A stretch of DNA of 64,000 nucleotides from Janthinobacterium sp. TND4EL3 (GTDB taxonomy: Bacteria > Pseudomonadota > Gammaproteobacteria > Burkholderiales > Burkholderiaceae_D), in NCBI RefSeq assembly GCF_900156175.1, contig NZ_FTMV01000016.1, positions 88,525-152,524 on the forward strand. The letters are read 5' to 3'. Below, piece by piece: positions 48,786 to 58,310 of the stretch. Numbering within the stretch: the first letter of the stretch is position 1; each line of letters begins with the position of its first letter. The position numbers and the translations under genes were made by a program. The notes under the pieces are model-generated. The model made no database searches and was not told the DNA's origin. It worked only from the letters and a program-made list of their open reading frames with translations.

Positions 48786-49808
48786 ATGAAGAACAAGGTA
48801 GCAAGGGCAATGATCATCGGCGCGGGCGCCTGCGGCAGCCTGTGCGCGGCGCAGTCGAACGTGGCCATGTACGGCATCGCGGACCTGGGCGTGGTGTCCG
48901 AGAGCGGCGGCCCCGGCGGCAGGGTACTCAAGGTGACGAGCGGCATCGCCAACGGCTCGCGCCTGGGTTTCAAGGGCAGCGAAGACCTGGGCGGGGGCAT
49001 GACGGCGATCTTCACGATGGATGCGGGCATCCTGGCCGACACGGGCGCTTCGGCCCAGGGCGGCCTGCTGTTCGGGCGCCAGGCCTTCGTCGGCCTCGCC
49101 GGCGCGGCGGGCACCTTGCGGCTGGGCCGCCAGTACACGTTCATCGATAGCAGCCTGGGCGTGCTGGACCCGTTTTACCTGGGTTTCGCGGGCAGGATGA
49201 GCAACGTCTTCACGGCCGGCTACATCAGCCGCGTCGACAACAGCATCACCTACAGCTCGCCCGTGCGCGGCGGACTGTCCGGCGAACTGGCATACGGCTT
49301 CGGCGAAGTGCCGGGCGACGCTTCGGCCAGGCGCTACATGGGCGCGGCGGCTACCTATGCCAGCGGGCCGCTGTATGTGCGCATGGCGCACCAGGATGCC
49401 AACACCCTGTCAAGCGCGCTGGTGACGGGCAGGGCGCGCAACACGGTGCTGGGCGCCACCTGGGACTTCGGCGTGCTCAAGGCGCATGGCGCCGTTGCCG
49501 TCAGCAAGAGCACGGCGGGCGCCGCCACCACGGTCGACAGCGCGGACCTGATGCTGGGCGCCACCGTGCCCGTGGGCCCGCACCGCGTCCTGTTCTCGTA
49601 CGTGCGGCGCGACGACCGGCGCGCCGCCAACGGCGACGCCACCCAGCTGGGCATCGGCTACACCTATGCGCTGTCGAAGCGCAGCACCTTGTACGCGGCC
49701 TACGCACACATCGACAACCGCAACGGCGCCGCCTACGTGGTGGGCAACGCCACCGACAACGGCACCGGCAACCAGGCCTGGAACCTGGGCCTGCGCCACA
49801 CTTTTTAA
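48786..49808 (+). CDS. general porin, Burkholderiales type
   Basis: A 340-residue outer-membrane porin with a short signal peptide (ending about residue 22), the first strand SNVAMYGIADLGVV, the eyelet-like LGFKGSEDLGGGMTAIF, and the terminal aromatic motif WNLGLRHTF. The 16-stranded trimeric porin fold is expected. As part of the sugar-acid operon it presumably passes the substrate through the outer membrane. Shine-Dalgarno CAGGGA lies before the ATG at 48786; the open frame extending upstream to 48627 is inside kguD. Confidence 0.92.
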   Translation: MKNKVARAMIIGAGACGSLCAAQSNVAMYGIADLGVVSESGGPGGRVLKVTSGIANGSRLGFKGSEDLGGGMTAIFTMDAGILADTGASAQGGLLFGRQAFVGLAGAAGTLRLGRQYTFIDSSLGVLDPFYLGFAGRMSNVFTAGYISRVDNSITYSSPVRGGLSGELAYGFGEVPGDASARRYMGAAATYASGPLYVRMAHQDANTLSSALVTGRARNTVLGATWDFGVLKAHGAVAVSKSTAGAATTVDSADLMLGATVPVGPHRVLFSYVRRDDRRAANGDATQLGIGYTYALSKRSTLYAAYAHIDNRNGAAYVVGNATDNGTGNQAWNLGLRHTF

Positions 49809-49820
49809 CGGGAGAATCGA

Positions 49821-50822
49821 ATGAAGAAAACCGGATGGATTTTGGTCGGCGCCAGCACCGTGGCGCGCGAATGGATGGTCGACGCGATCCGCCAGCAGGG
49901 CGATGCGGAAGTGCTGGCCGTGGTCAGCAGGGACGCCGCGCGCGGCGCCGCCTTTGCCGAACAGTTCGGCATCGCCGCCAGCTACACGGACCTCGATGCG
50001 GCGCTGGCGCATCCGGGCGCGGACGCCGTGTACATCAGCACCACCAACGAGTGGCACATGGCGCAGACCTTGCAGGCGGCGCGCGCGGGCAAGCACGTGC
50101 TGTGCGAAAAACCGCTGGCGCTGAACCTGGACGACGCCCGCCGCATGCTCGACGGCTGCGCCGAAGCGGGCGTGCTGCTGGGGATTAACCACCACCTGCG
50201 CAACGCCGCCAGCCACGGCAAGGTGCGCGAGCTGATACGCGCGGGCGAGATCGGCCAGCCCCTGTATTGCCGCGTGCTGCACGCGAACAACCTGCCGCAG
50301 CACCTGCGCGGCTGGCGCCTGGACGCGCCGGAATCGGGCGGCGTCGCGCTCGACATGTTCGTGCACGATGTCGATACCCTGCGCTTCCTGCTCGACTCGG
50401 AGCCGCGCCACGTCACGGCCTGCGCCACCAGCGGCGGCATGACGGTGGCGGGGCTGGAAGAGGGCCTGATGGCCGTCATCGAGTTCGACAACGGGACTTT
50501 GGTACAGGTGCACGACGCGTACAACGCGCCGTATTCGCTGTCCGGCGTGGAAATCATCGGCAGCAAGGGCACCATCTTCGCCACCGGCGTGATGACGCAG
50601 CGCCCCGTCGGCACCATCAGCCTGACGCGCGACGGCGGCAGCATCGACATCCCCGTCGAGCACGAAAACCTGTACGTGCGCTCGGTGCGCGCCTTCCAGC
50701 GCGCCATGCGCGGCGAAGGGCAGCCGGCAGCCACGGGCGACGACGGCATGCGCGCGCTGGCGACGGCATTGGCGGCGCAGCAGGCCAGCCGCAGCCACCA
50801 GCGCGTGACCCTGGCCGATTGA
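49821..50822 (+). CDS. Gfo/Idh/MocA-family dehydrogenase
   Basis: A 333-residue NAD(P)-dependent oxidoreductase. The Rossmann domain starts WILVGASTVAREWMVDAIR, and the conserved CEKPLALNLDDARRML block provides the catalytic Lys. The C-terminal beta-sheet domain has GGVALDMFVHDVDTLRF, with Asp and His for catalysis. The family acts on sugars, inositols and sugar acids. It is not part of the classical pseudomonad kgu set and may feed a related substrate (for example a keto- or dehydro-hexonate) into the pathway. Last gene of the operon, 12 bases after the porin, followed by a strong terminator. Confidence 0.88.
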   Translation: MKKTGWILVGASTVAREWMVDAIRQQGDAEVLAVVSRDAARGAAFAEQFGIAASYTDLDAALAHPGADAVYISTTNEWHMAQTLQAARAGKHVLCEKPLALNLDDARRMLDGCAEAGVLLGINHHLRNAASHGKVRELIRAGEIGQPLYCRVLHANNLPQHLRGWRLDAPESGGVALDMFVHDVDTLRFLLDSEPRHVTACATSGGMTVAGLEEGLMAVIEFDNGTLVQVHDAYNAPYSLSGVEIIGSKGTIFATGVMTQRPVGTISLTRDGGSIDIPVEHENLYVRSVRAFQRAMRGEGQPAATGDDGMRALATALAAQQASRSHQRVTLAD

Positions 50823-50839
50823 CGGCCTGCGGCAGACGT

Positions 50840-50876
50840 AAAAAAGCCGCCTGATCGCAAAATCAGGCGGCTTTTT
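50840..50876. terminator. bidirectional rho-independent terminator
   Basis: AAAAAGCCGCCTGAT / ATCAGGCGGCTTTTT with a six-base loop. It ends the sugar-acid operon and, read on the other strand, the prfB-lysS operon. Confidence 0.92.
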
Positions 50877-50894
50877 ATCGGCTGGCGTCCGTGA

Positions 50895-52424
50895 TTATTC
50901 TTCGCGGCGTAAATGCGGGAACAGCAGGACGTCGCGGATGTTCGGCGAATCCGTGATGATCATCATCAGGCGGTCGATGCCGATGCCGCAGCCGCCGGCT
51001 GGCGGCATGCCGTATTCCAGCGCGCGGATGTAGTCGGCGTCGTAGAACATCGCCTCTTCATCGCCGGCGTCCTTGGCGGCCACTTGCGCCAGGAAGCGGG
51101 CCGACTGATCTTCCGCGTCGTTCAACTCGGAGAAGCCGTTGGCGATCTCGCGGCCCACCATGAACAGCTCGAAGCGTTCGGTGATGCCGGCCACCGTGTC
51201 GGAAGCGCGCGCCAGAGGCGACACTTCGACCGGGTAGTCGATGATGTAGGTCGGTTCCCACAGCTGCGCTTCAGCCGTCTCTTCGAACAGCGCCAGTTGC
51301 AGCGCGCCCAGGCCGGCCGTGGCAAACGGCTTGACGCCGAATTTTTTCAGCTCTTCCTTGATGAATTCGGCATCGTTCAACTGCCCGGCGGTGTAGCCTG
51401 GAGCGTACTTGTTGATCGCTTCGACGATGGTCAGGCGGTGGAACGGTTTTGCCAGATCCAGCTCGCGGCCGCCGTAGGTCAGGGTGGCGGTGCCGTGCGC
51501 GTCGATGGCGGCCTGGCGGATGACGGCTTCCGTGAAATCCATCAGCCATTTGTAGTCGGTGTAGGCCGCGTAGAATTCCATCATCGTGAATTCAGGGTTG
51601 TGACGGATCGACACGCCTTCGTTGCGGAAGTTGCGGTTGATCTCGAACACGCGGTCGAAGCCGCCCACGACCAGGCGCTTCAGGTACAGTTCGGGCGCGA
51701 TGCGCAGGAACATCTGCATGTCGAGCGCATTGTGGTGCGTGATGAACGGCTTGGCCGCGGCGCCGCCGGGAATCGTGTGCAGCATCGGCGTTTCCACTTC
51801 CATGAACTCGTTCTTTTCCATGAAGCGGCGGATCGACGAGATGGCGGCGGTACGGGCCTTGAAGGTGCGGCGCGTCTCTTCGTTCATGATCAGGTCGACG
51901 TAGCGCTGGCGGTACTTGGTTTCCTGGTCGGCCAGGCCGTGGAACTTGTCCGGCAGCGGGCGCAGCGACTTGGTGATCAGGCGCAGTTCCGTGACCTTGA
52001 TGGTCAGTTCGTCCGTCTTGGTCTTGAACAGGGTGCCTTGCACGCCCAGGATATCGCCCAGGTCATAGTGGTGCAGGGCGGCCATGGCCGCTTCGCCGGT
52101 GAGGTCGAGCGTTGCGTAGATCTGGATGCGGCCGTCGGCCTTCGGGCCGGAAGCGTCCTGCAGGGTGGCGAAAGCGGCTTTCTTGCCCGCTTCGCGCTTG
52201 AGCATCATGCGGCCGGCCAGCACCACGTGTACGGGGGTTTCTTCCAGCTCTTCGCGCGACTTGGCGTCGTACTGCGCGTGCAGGTCGGCCGCCTTGTGCT
52301 CGGGGCGGAAATCGTTCGGGAAGGCGACGCCTTGTTCGCGCAGTGCGGCAAGCTTGGCGCGGCGCTCGGCGATGATCTTGTTTTCATCGGGGGCGGCGGC
52401 TTGTTCTTGGATATCCGTAGTCAT
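50895..52424 (-). CDS. lysS: lysyl-tRNA synthetase, class II
   Basis: A 509-residue class II enzyme that charges tRNA-Lys. The N-terminal OB-fold anticodon-binding domain covers about residues 65-180 ([14 protein letters not shown]). Motif 2 is [15 protein letters not shown] and motif 3 is [10 protein letters not shown]. The start MTTDIQEQ at 52424 is the first start with normal spacing; the frame is open further upstream but runs into the neighbouring gene region without a plausible signal. It is the third gene of the prfB-HAD-lysS unit; prfB-lysS linkage is also seen in E. coli. Confidence 0.96.
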   Translation of the reverse strand: MTTDIQEQAAAPDENKIIAERRAKLAALREQGVAFPNDFRPEHKAADLHAQYDAKSREELEETPVHVVLAGRMMLKREAGKKAAFATLQDASGPKADGRIQIYATLDLTGEAAMAALHHYDLGDILGVQGTLFKTKTDELTIKVTELRLITKSLRPLPDKFHGLADQETKYRQRYVDLIMNEETRRTFKARTAAISSIRRFMEKNEFMEVETPMLHTIPGGAAAKPFITHHNALDMQMFLRIAPELYLKRLVVGGFDRVFEINRNFRNEGVSIRHNPEFTMMEFYAAYTDYKWLMDFTEAVIRQAAIDAHGTATLTYGGRELDLAKPFHRLTIVEAINKYAPGYTAGQLNDAEFIKEELKKFGVKPFATAGLGALQLALFEETAEAQLWEPTYIIDYPVEVSPLARASDTVAGITERFELFMVGREIANGFSELNDAEDQSARFLAQVAAKDAGDEEAMFYDADYIRALEYGMPPAGGCGIGIDRLMMIITDSPNIRDVLLFPHLRREE

Positions 52425-52452
52425 GGTGTTCTTCTTGATTGATGATTGATGG

Positions 52453-53160
52453 TTATGTCGTTGGCGTGCCGGCGGCAAACGCTGCCGGCTGGCTGGCGAA
52501 CAGCGCCTCGACATCGAGTTGGCTGAAGTCCGGTGCGATGCAGATGATGTTGTCGAATTCGGCAAACGCGGCCGCCGGCAGGGTGGTGGTCAGCACCACG
52601 GCCCGCATGCCGGCGCGGCGCGCCGCTTCCACGCCCAGGGGCGCGTCCTCGAAGACGATGCAGTGCTCGGGCAGGGCGCCGGCCAGCCGCGCGCCCTTGA
52701 GAAATACGTCGGGATGGGGCTTGCCCCGCTCCACGTCCGAGGCGCCGACGATGGCGTCGAAACGCCGGCGCAGGTCCAGGCCATCGAGCGTGAAGTCGAT
52801 GTTTTCCGTCGGCGCTGCCGAGCCGACCACCAGCGCCACCTGATTGTCGCGCGCGCTGGCCGTCAGGGCGTCGAAACCGGCGACGGTGGCCAGGTGCGGG
52901 CCATACATCTCGCGGTAGACGACTTCCTTTTCCGCCAGCAAGGTAGCATGGTCGGCATCCTCGCCCAGGTACTGGGCGATGATTTCGCGGCCATGGCGCC
53001 CGGCCGTGTCGCGGAAAAAGGCATCCGCGTCCAGCGTCCGGCCCTGGCGTTCAAAGAACGCCAGCCACGAGCGCGTGTGGAAGGCCATGTTGTCGACGAT
53101 CGTGCCATCCATGTCGAACAGGAAGGCACGCTGCGCCGGAGCCGGAGCGGAGGCGTTCAT
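52453..53160 (-). CDS. HAD-superfamily phosphatase, beta-phosphoglucomutase-like
   Basis: A 235-residue HAD subfamily IA hydrolase. The nucleophile and acid are D16 and D18 in [13 protein letters not shown] helical cap follows (residues 25-95), then [11 protein letters not shown] (motif II), [14 protein letters not shown] (motif III Lys) and [17 protein letters not shown] (motif IV). Substrate is probably a small sugar phosphate or phosphoglycolate-like compound. The start is two bases behind the prfB stop codon, so it is translated from the prfB transcript, between two translation genes. Confidence 0.88.
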   Translation of the reverse strand: MNASAPAPAQRAFLFDMDGTIVDNMAFHTRSWLAFFERQGRTLDADAFFRDTAGRHGREIIAQYLGEDADHATLLAEKEVVYREMYGPHLATVAGFDALTASARDNQVALVVGSAAPTENIDFTLDGLDLRRRFDAIVGASDVERGKPHPDVFLKGARLAGALPEHCIVFEDAPLGVEAARRAGMRAVVLTTTLPAAAFAEFDNIICIAPDFSQLDVEALFASQPAAFAAGTPTT

Positions 53161-53162
53161 CC

Positions 53163-54267
53163 TTACACGCCTTGCTTGAGCGAGGCGGAGATGAAGTCGT
53201 CGATGTCGCCATCGAGCACGCCCTTGGTATTGCCCGTCTCGAAGCCGGTGCGCAAGTCCTTGATGCGGGACTGGTCCAGCACGTAGGAGCGGATCTGGTG
53301 GCCCCAGCCCACGTCCGTCTTCGAGTCTTCCAGCTTTTGCTGCTCGCTCATGCGCTTGCGCAGTTCATGCTCGTACAGTTTCGCTTTCAGCATTTCCATC
53401 GCTTCGGCGCGGTTGCGGTGCTGCGAACGGTCGTTCTGGCACTGCACCACGATGCCGGTCGGCGCATGGGTCATGCGGACGGCGGAGTCGGTCTTGTTGA
53501 TGTGCTGACCGCCGGCGCCCGACGCGCGGTAGGTATCGACGCGGATATCGGCCGGGTTGACGTCGATCTCGATCGAATCGTCGACTTCCGGATACACGAA
53601 CAGCGACGTAAACGACGTGTGGCGGCCGTTGGCCGAGTCGAACGGCGACTTGCGCACCAGGCGGTGCACGCCCGTTTCCGTGCGCAGGAAGCCGTAGGCG
53701 TGGTCGCCCTCGACCTTCAGGGTGGCCGTCTTGATGCCGGCGACCTCGCCGTCGGACTGCTCGAGGATTTCGACCTTGAAGCCCTTGCGTTCGCAATAGC
53801 GCAGGTACTGGCGCAGCAGCATCGAAGCCCAGTCCTGGGCTTCCGTGCCGCCGGCGCCGGCCTGGATGTCGATGAAGCAGTTGTTCGGGTCCATCGGATT
53901 GTTGAACATCCGGCGGAATTCCATGCTTTCGATGACCTTGCGGATTTCCTGCACGTCCTGCTCGATCGCTTCCAGCGTCTCGTCATCGCCTTCTTCGCGG
54001 GCCATGTCGAACAGGTCGCGGGTGTCGCGCAGGTCGGCATCGGCCTTGGTCAGCGTGAAGACGATGGCTTCCAGCGCCTTCTTCTCCTTGCCGAGGTCCT
54101 GGGCGCGCTTGGGATCGTTCCAGACGGTCGGATCTTCCAGTTCTTCGTTGACTTGCTCTAGTTTCTCCGACTTGACAGTGAAGTCAAAGATACCTCCGAA
54201 GTTCGGCTTCGCGGACCGTCAGGTCGTTGAGCAGGGCGGAGATGGCGTTGATGCGTTCGGCTTCCAT
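53163..54267 (-). CDS. prfB: peptide chain release factor 2 (programmed +1 frameshift)
   Basis: RF2 releases nascent chains at UGA and UAA. The gene is in two frames: codons 1-27 ([10 protein letters not shown]...ELRRYL, 54267-54187) end at an in-frame TGA, and after a +1 shift the frame continues from GAC at 54185 to 53163. The joined protein has 367 residues, as usual for RF2 (365 in E. coli). The catalytic GGQ is at 252-254 in [17 protein letters not shown] shorter reading from an internal ATG (54005) would lose the N-terminal domain. First gene of the prfB-HAD-lysS unit. Confidence 0.95.
54183..54198 (-). other. prfB: prfB +1 programmed ribosomal frameshift site
   Basis: Read on the minus strand the site is CGGAGGTATCTTTGAC: an internal Shine-Dalgarno (GGAGG) three bases before the slippery CTT codon, then TGA followed by C. 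The arrangement and spacing equal the E. coli site, so RF2 level should regulate its own synthesis. Confidence 0.95.
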
Positions 54268-54468
54268 AATGTTCTGGTCTTCTATGGTGAAATCAAACCC
54301 TGAATTATACGCGAGCGCGGCACGTTTCCGCTGCCGCCGCCGCGCAATTGCCGCCGCGCAGGGCAATAAAATGACGATTTTGCTGTATTTACGACAATAT
54401 TTTTGCCTTGATAGGGGCTGCCGTGCTGCGTATGATGCTGGCGATATTGTCTTTCCACAGGAATTCTC

Positions 54469-56514
54469 ATGTGCCAACCCTTGCGTCAACTTCCCCGTCT
54501 CGCCCTGTTACCGTTGCTGCTGGCCGGCTGCGGCGCCTTGCCGCCTGCCGCCCACGGACCCGCCCAACCGCTGGCCGCGACGCAGGCAGGCAGCAGCGCC
54601 ACCCTGGCCCTGCTGGAGACGACGGACTTGCACGCGAATGTGCTCAGTTATGATTACTACAAGCTGCAGGCGGAACCGTCGATCGGCCTGGAACGCACGG
54701 CGGCCCTGATCGCCCAGGCGCGCGCGCAATTCCCGAACAATTTGCTGCTCGACAACGGCGACACCATCCAGGGCACGGCCCTGGCCGACTACCAGGCATT
54801 GGTCAAACCGCTGGCCTGCGACCAGACCCTGGCCATCTACAAGGCCATGAATCTGCTGAAGGTCGATGGCGGCGGCATCGGCAACCATGAATTCAACTAC
54901 GGCCTGGCGTTTTTGAGCCAGGTGACGGGCAACCGCTTCGACGTCGACAGCGTCGACGCCGGCAAGCCGCGCTGCGCCGGGCCCGCGTTTCCGCAAGTGC
55001 TCGCCAACGTCTACAGCGTCAGGACGGGCAAGCCCCTGTTCGCGCCATATCACATCATCGACAAGCAGATCACGGCCACCGGCCCCGATGGTAAAGCCGT
55101 GACCAGCACTGTGAAGGTGGGCATCATCAGCTTCGCGCCGCCCACCATCATGGCCTGGGACAAGCGCTGGCTCGAAGGGCGCGTCTACACGCAGGGCGTG
55201 CGCGAGACGGCCGAGAAATTCATACCCGAGATGCGCGCGAAAGGCGCCGAACTGGTGGTGGCCATTTCGCACGGCGGCCTCGATGACAGCCCGTACTCGC
55301 CCACCATGGAAAACGGCAATTACTACCTGGCGCAAGTGCCGGGCGTGGACGCCATGCTGATCGGCCATTCGCACCAGCTGTTCCCGAACGCGGCCAGCAC
55401 GGTGCCGCAGTTTGATTTGCCCGGCGTCGACAAGGCCCGTGGCTTGGTCAACGGCGTGCCCACCGTGATGGCCAACCTGTGGGGCAAGCACCTGGGCGTG
55501 ATCGGCCTGCGCCTGCGCCACGACGGCAAGCAGTGGGTGGTCGACAAGAGCGCCACGACGGTGGAAGCGCGCGGCATCCAGAACGCGGACAAGAGTTATG
55601 TGCAGCCCGATGCGGCCATCGCCACGCTGGTGGCCGAGGAACACGCGGCCACCATCGCCTACGTGCAGACACCGGTCGGCGCCACGGACTTCCGCATGTC
55701 GACGTATTTTGCCGACGTGGGCGACGTCAGCGCCATCGAGGTGGTGAATCAGGCGCAGGCCGGCTACCTGGCCGCGTATGTAAAAGCGAATTTGCCGCAG
55801 TACGCGCACTTGCCCGTGCTGTCGATGTCGTCGCCGTTCAAGAGCGGCTCGGCCGGGGTGTCCGACTACACGGACGTCAAGGCGGGCAATGTGGCGCTGA
55901 ACAATGCGGCCGATCTGTATCTGTATCCGAACGCGCTGTATGGCGTGAAGATGAATGGCGCGGACCTGAAAGCCTGGCTGGAGCAGTCGGCGCGGCGCTT
56001 CAATACCATCGACGTCAACAAGACCGAGCCGCAGGAACTGGTCAACACGGCCCACCCGAGCTACAACTTCGATGCCATCACCAGCGCCGACGTGCGCTAC
56101 CAGATCGACGTCACGCAGCCGCCGGGCCAGCGCATCAAGGCACTGACCTACAAGGGTAAGCCTGTGGACGCGGCGCAGGAATTCCTCATCGCGACGAATA
56201 ACTACCGCGCCAGCGGCGGCGGCAATTTCCCTGGTCTCGACGGCAGCAAGACGGTGGTGGCCTCGCCCGACAACAACCGCGAACTCTTGATCGCGTATGT
56301 GACGCAGCAGAAAAACCTGACGCGCGCGAAAAACGGCTCGGCGCGCAGCTGGCGCTTTGCCAGGGCCGCCACCAAAGGCCCCGTGGTGTTCCATTCGGCG
56401 CCGAACGTGATCGACCTGGCCAGGGCGGCCGGCATCGGCAACGTGACGCAGCTTAAAGCTGACGATGGCGCGGGCAAGGGTTTTGCGTTGTACCAGCTCG
56501 ACCTGTCGAAATGA
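54469..56514 (+). CDS. cpdB: 2',3'-cyclic-nucleotide 2'-phosphodiesterase / 3'-nucleotidase
   Basis: A 681-residue enzyme of the calcineurin-like metallophosphatase / 5'-nucleotidase family. It degrades 2',3'-cyclic nucleotides and 3'-nucleotides in the periplasm. The metal-binding motifs are ETTDLHANVLSYDYY, NGDTIQGT, GNHEFNYG and GHSHQLFP. The C-terminal substrate-binding domain has TNNYRASGGGNFPGL. The N-terminus has a lipobox LLAGC with C21, so it should be a lipoprotein rather than the soluble form of E. coli. AGGA lies seven bases before the ATG. Its stop overlaps the following Sel1 gene. Confidence 0.93.
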   Translation: MCQPLRQLPRLALLPLLLAGCGALPPAAHGPAQPLAATQAGSSATLALLETTDLHANVLSYDYYKLQAEPSIGLERTAALIAQARAQFPNNLLLDNGDTIQGTALADYQALVKPLACDQTLAIYKAMNLLKVDGGGIGNHEFNYGLAFLSQVTGNRFDVDSVDAGKPRCAGPAFPQVLANVYSVRTGKPLFAPYHIIDKQITATGPDGKAVTSTVKVGIISFAPPTIMAWDKRWLEGRVYTQGVRETAEKFIPEMRAKGAELVVAISHGGLDDSPYSPTMENGNYYLAQVPGVDAMLIGHSHQLFPNAASTVPQFDLPGVDKARGLVNGVPTVMANLWGKHLGVIGLRLRHDGKQWVVDKSATTVEARGIQNADKSYVQPDAAIATLVAEEHAATIAYVQTPVGATDFRMSTYFADVGDVSAIEVVNQAQAGYLAAYVKANLPQYAHLPVLSMSSPFKSGSAGVSDYTDVKAGNVALNNAADLYLYPNALYGVKMNGADLKAWLEQSARRFNTIDVNKTEPQELVNTAHPSYNFDAITSADVRYQIDVTQPPGQRIKALTYKGKPVDAAQEFLIATNNYRASGGGNFPGLDGSKTVVASPDNNRELLIAYVTQQKNLTRAKNGSARSWRFARAATKGPVVFHSAPNVIDLARAAGIGNVTQLKADDGAGKGFALYQLDLSK

Positions 56515-57002
56515 GGCTGATGGCATGGCTGCTGGCCGGTGCCTTGGCGTCGCCGCCGGCATCGGCGGCACCGGACCTCATGGCCCGGGCCAAGGTCTTG
56601 ATGCGCGCGGGAGACGCGAGCCAGCCGCAGGCGCGCGCCCTGTTCGAACGGGCGGCGGGGCAGGGCAGCGGACCCGCCGCGTATTACCTGGGCCTGATGC
56701 ACAAGAACGGCATGGGCGGGCCGCAGGACGGCGACGCTGCGCTGCGCTGGCTGGAACTGGCCGCGCAACGGGGCGTGGCGCCGGCCATGTTCATTGCGGC
56801 GAACATGCTGCTCGAAAGCGACGAGGCCAGGGCGCGCTACTGGCTCGACGCGGCCTGTGATCGGGAATACCCGGAAGCGCTGCAGCAGAAATCCGTCGCC
56901 CTGGCTGAAGGGCGAATGGGCTATGCGCACAACGAGGAGCAGTCCTTCCTGTACCTGAAGATGGCCACGCACGCGATGGGGCACAGGGCCGAAGAGCCAT
57001 GA
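56511..57002 (+). CDS. Sel1-repeat (TPR-like) protein
   Basis: A 163-residue exported protein: signal peptide (residues 1-19, ending ASA), then two or three Sel1-like repeats recognisable as ARALFERAAGQGSGPAAYYLG, GDAALRWLELAAQRGVAPAM and ARYWLDAACDREYPEALQ. Such repeats mediate protein contacts. Its ATG overlaps the cpdB stop (ATGA), so it is translated with cpdB and may act with it in the periplasm. Confidence 0.85.
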   Translation: MRLMAWLLAGALASPPASAAPDLMARAKVLMRAGDASQPQARALFERAAGQGSGPAAYYLGLMHKNGMGGPQDGDAALRWLELAAQRGVAPAMFIAANMLLESDEARARYWLDAACDREYPEALQQKSVALAEGRMGYAHNEEQSFLYLKMATHAMGHRAEEP

Positions 57003-57014
57003 TGGTCCGCCCGT

Positions 57015-57413
57015 TCAGCTGCGCAGGCTGTTCGCAGCCTCGGCAATGGTGAGTGGGTTGCGCGAGAGCAGGGCGGCCGCCAGGTCCAGCAATCCTGCCG
57101 CTGCCTTGATGGCTGCGTGCGTGTGCTTGATGTCGGCGACGGTTTTCCTGCCCTGCTCGATGGCCGCGTTCACATTGGCCAACGCCTGCTGCGCGCCCTG
57201 GTTGATCAGGTAGATGCCATGGGCGCGAAAAAACGACACCATCTGGTCCAGCTGACTTTCATACTGCTTGAGATCACGCAGCACGGCTGACGGCGTTGGC
57301 GGCGTGCGATCGGTCAGCGCGATGCGCAGCTCCAGCACCTGATTCGAGGCCTGTGCCAGCTTGTCCGCGATTTCCGTGGTTTGTTTTTCATCGAGTGCGA
57401 TAGCGTTGCTCAT
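57015..57413 (-). CDS. hypothetical helical protein
   Basis: A 132-residue, mostly alpha-helical protein without signal peptide (MSNAIALDEKQTTEIADKL). A more hydrophobic stretch near the C-terminus (AAAGLLDLAAALLSRNPLTIAEAANSL) could pack against a partner or membrane. AGGAGC precedes the ATG. It begins ten bases after the stop of the lipoprotein gene and is co-transcribed with it. I do not recognise the family. Confidence 0.72.
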   Translation of the reverse strand: MSNAIALDEKQTTEIADKLAQASNQVLELRIALTDRTPPTPSAVLRDLKQYESQLDQMVSFFRAHGIYLINQGAQQALANVNAAIEQGRKTVADIKHTHAAIKAAAGLLDLAAALLSRNPLTIAEAANSLRS

Positions 57414-57422
57414 GTTTAGCTC

Positions 57423-58310
57423 CTACCAAGGTGATGGTGAGTAACTGGCTGCCTCTTTCCGGAGGGTGTCGACATGCTTGGCAAAGGTGTCCAGCTGGCG
57501 CTCCAGGGCAGGGTCTTTCAGGGACTTGGCGCGCAGGGTGCTCAGACTGTTCTGTAATTCGGTCATGGCGGCAACGTAGGCGTCGATGACCTTGCCACGT
57601 TCCTGCAGTCGCCGCCCGTCCAGGTAGAGTTTGGCTTTCAGATAGTTGCTGGCGACGGGTTCCCTGGCTGCGGCAGTGTCGAGAGAGCGGTTGAGGGACG
57701 CCAGCGTCAGGCTCTCGTCGCGCAGATTGGCCTGGTAGTTTTGCTGCGCATATTTTTTCAGCGCATTGCCGATGATGTAAATGTCCTCTTCGCGCGCCAG
57801 TAATTCGTTGATTCCCGATTGCTGCCTTTGCTGCGTCACGATACTGCTGATTAACGTGCTCAGGCGTACAACTTTGTCCAGTTGCCCGGCATCGAGTACC
57901 GGCGTCATGCTGCTGGACTGCTGCAGGGCGCCCAGGGCGCCGCCCATGGCGCCGAACTCTTCCTTGTAGTTCGCCAGCTTGTCGTTGGCCAGGGCGGAAA
58001 GTACTTCCGCGTAGCGTTTCAATACATCGTTCAGCTCGGCTGTCCCCGCCAACTGGGCCGCATAGTCCTGGCAGCGCCGGAGCAGGTCCTGCTCGGTCTC
58101 CTGCGCCACGTAGGGGCGGTCCGTGATGATGCTGTTGCGCCGCACGTTATTGGTGCAACTGCTCATGGAATGCGTCAGCATGGGTTTGAAGACTTCCGTC
58201 ATCGCTACCGTCTGTCCCGCGAACTTGTCGACCGGCGTGAAATTCTTGCAGGCGCTGCTCAGGCCGCCGATCAGCAGGCAGGCGCAAATGGTTGTTATTG
58301 GCTGGCGCAT
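57423..58310 (-). CDS. putative lipoprotein of unknown function
   Basis: A 295-residue protein with a signal peptide and a lipobox-like LSSAC (C21), then an almost entirely helical mature part with Gln/Leu/Ala-rich heptad-like stretches (about 110-290). Two cysteines (in SSCTNN and RRCQDY) could form a disulfide. GGAG lies before the ATG. With the downstream 132-residue cytosolic-type protein it forms a two-gene unit, divergent from the liv operon. No domain is recognised. Its GC content looks slightly lower than the surrounding genes. Confidence 0.75.
   Translation of the reverse strand: MRQPITTICACLLIGGLSSACKNFTPVDKFAGQTVAMTEVFKPMLTHSMSSCTNNVRRNSIITDRPYVAQETEQDLLRRCQDYAAQLAGTAELNDVLKRYAEVLSALANDKLANYKEEFGAMGGALGALQQSSSMTPVLDAGQLDKVVRLSTLISSIVTQQRQQSGINELLAREEDIYIIGNALKKYAQQNYQANLRDESLTLASLNRSLDTAAAREPVASNYLKAKLYLDGRRLQERGKVIDAYVAAMTELQNSLSTLRAKSLKDPALERQLDTFAKHVDTLRKEAASYSPSPW

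Noticed and set aside
54300..54468. Small RNA or gene between prfB and cpdB
   Set aside because: The region is short, with no terminator or convincing hairpin; it is enough for two divergent promoters.
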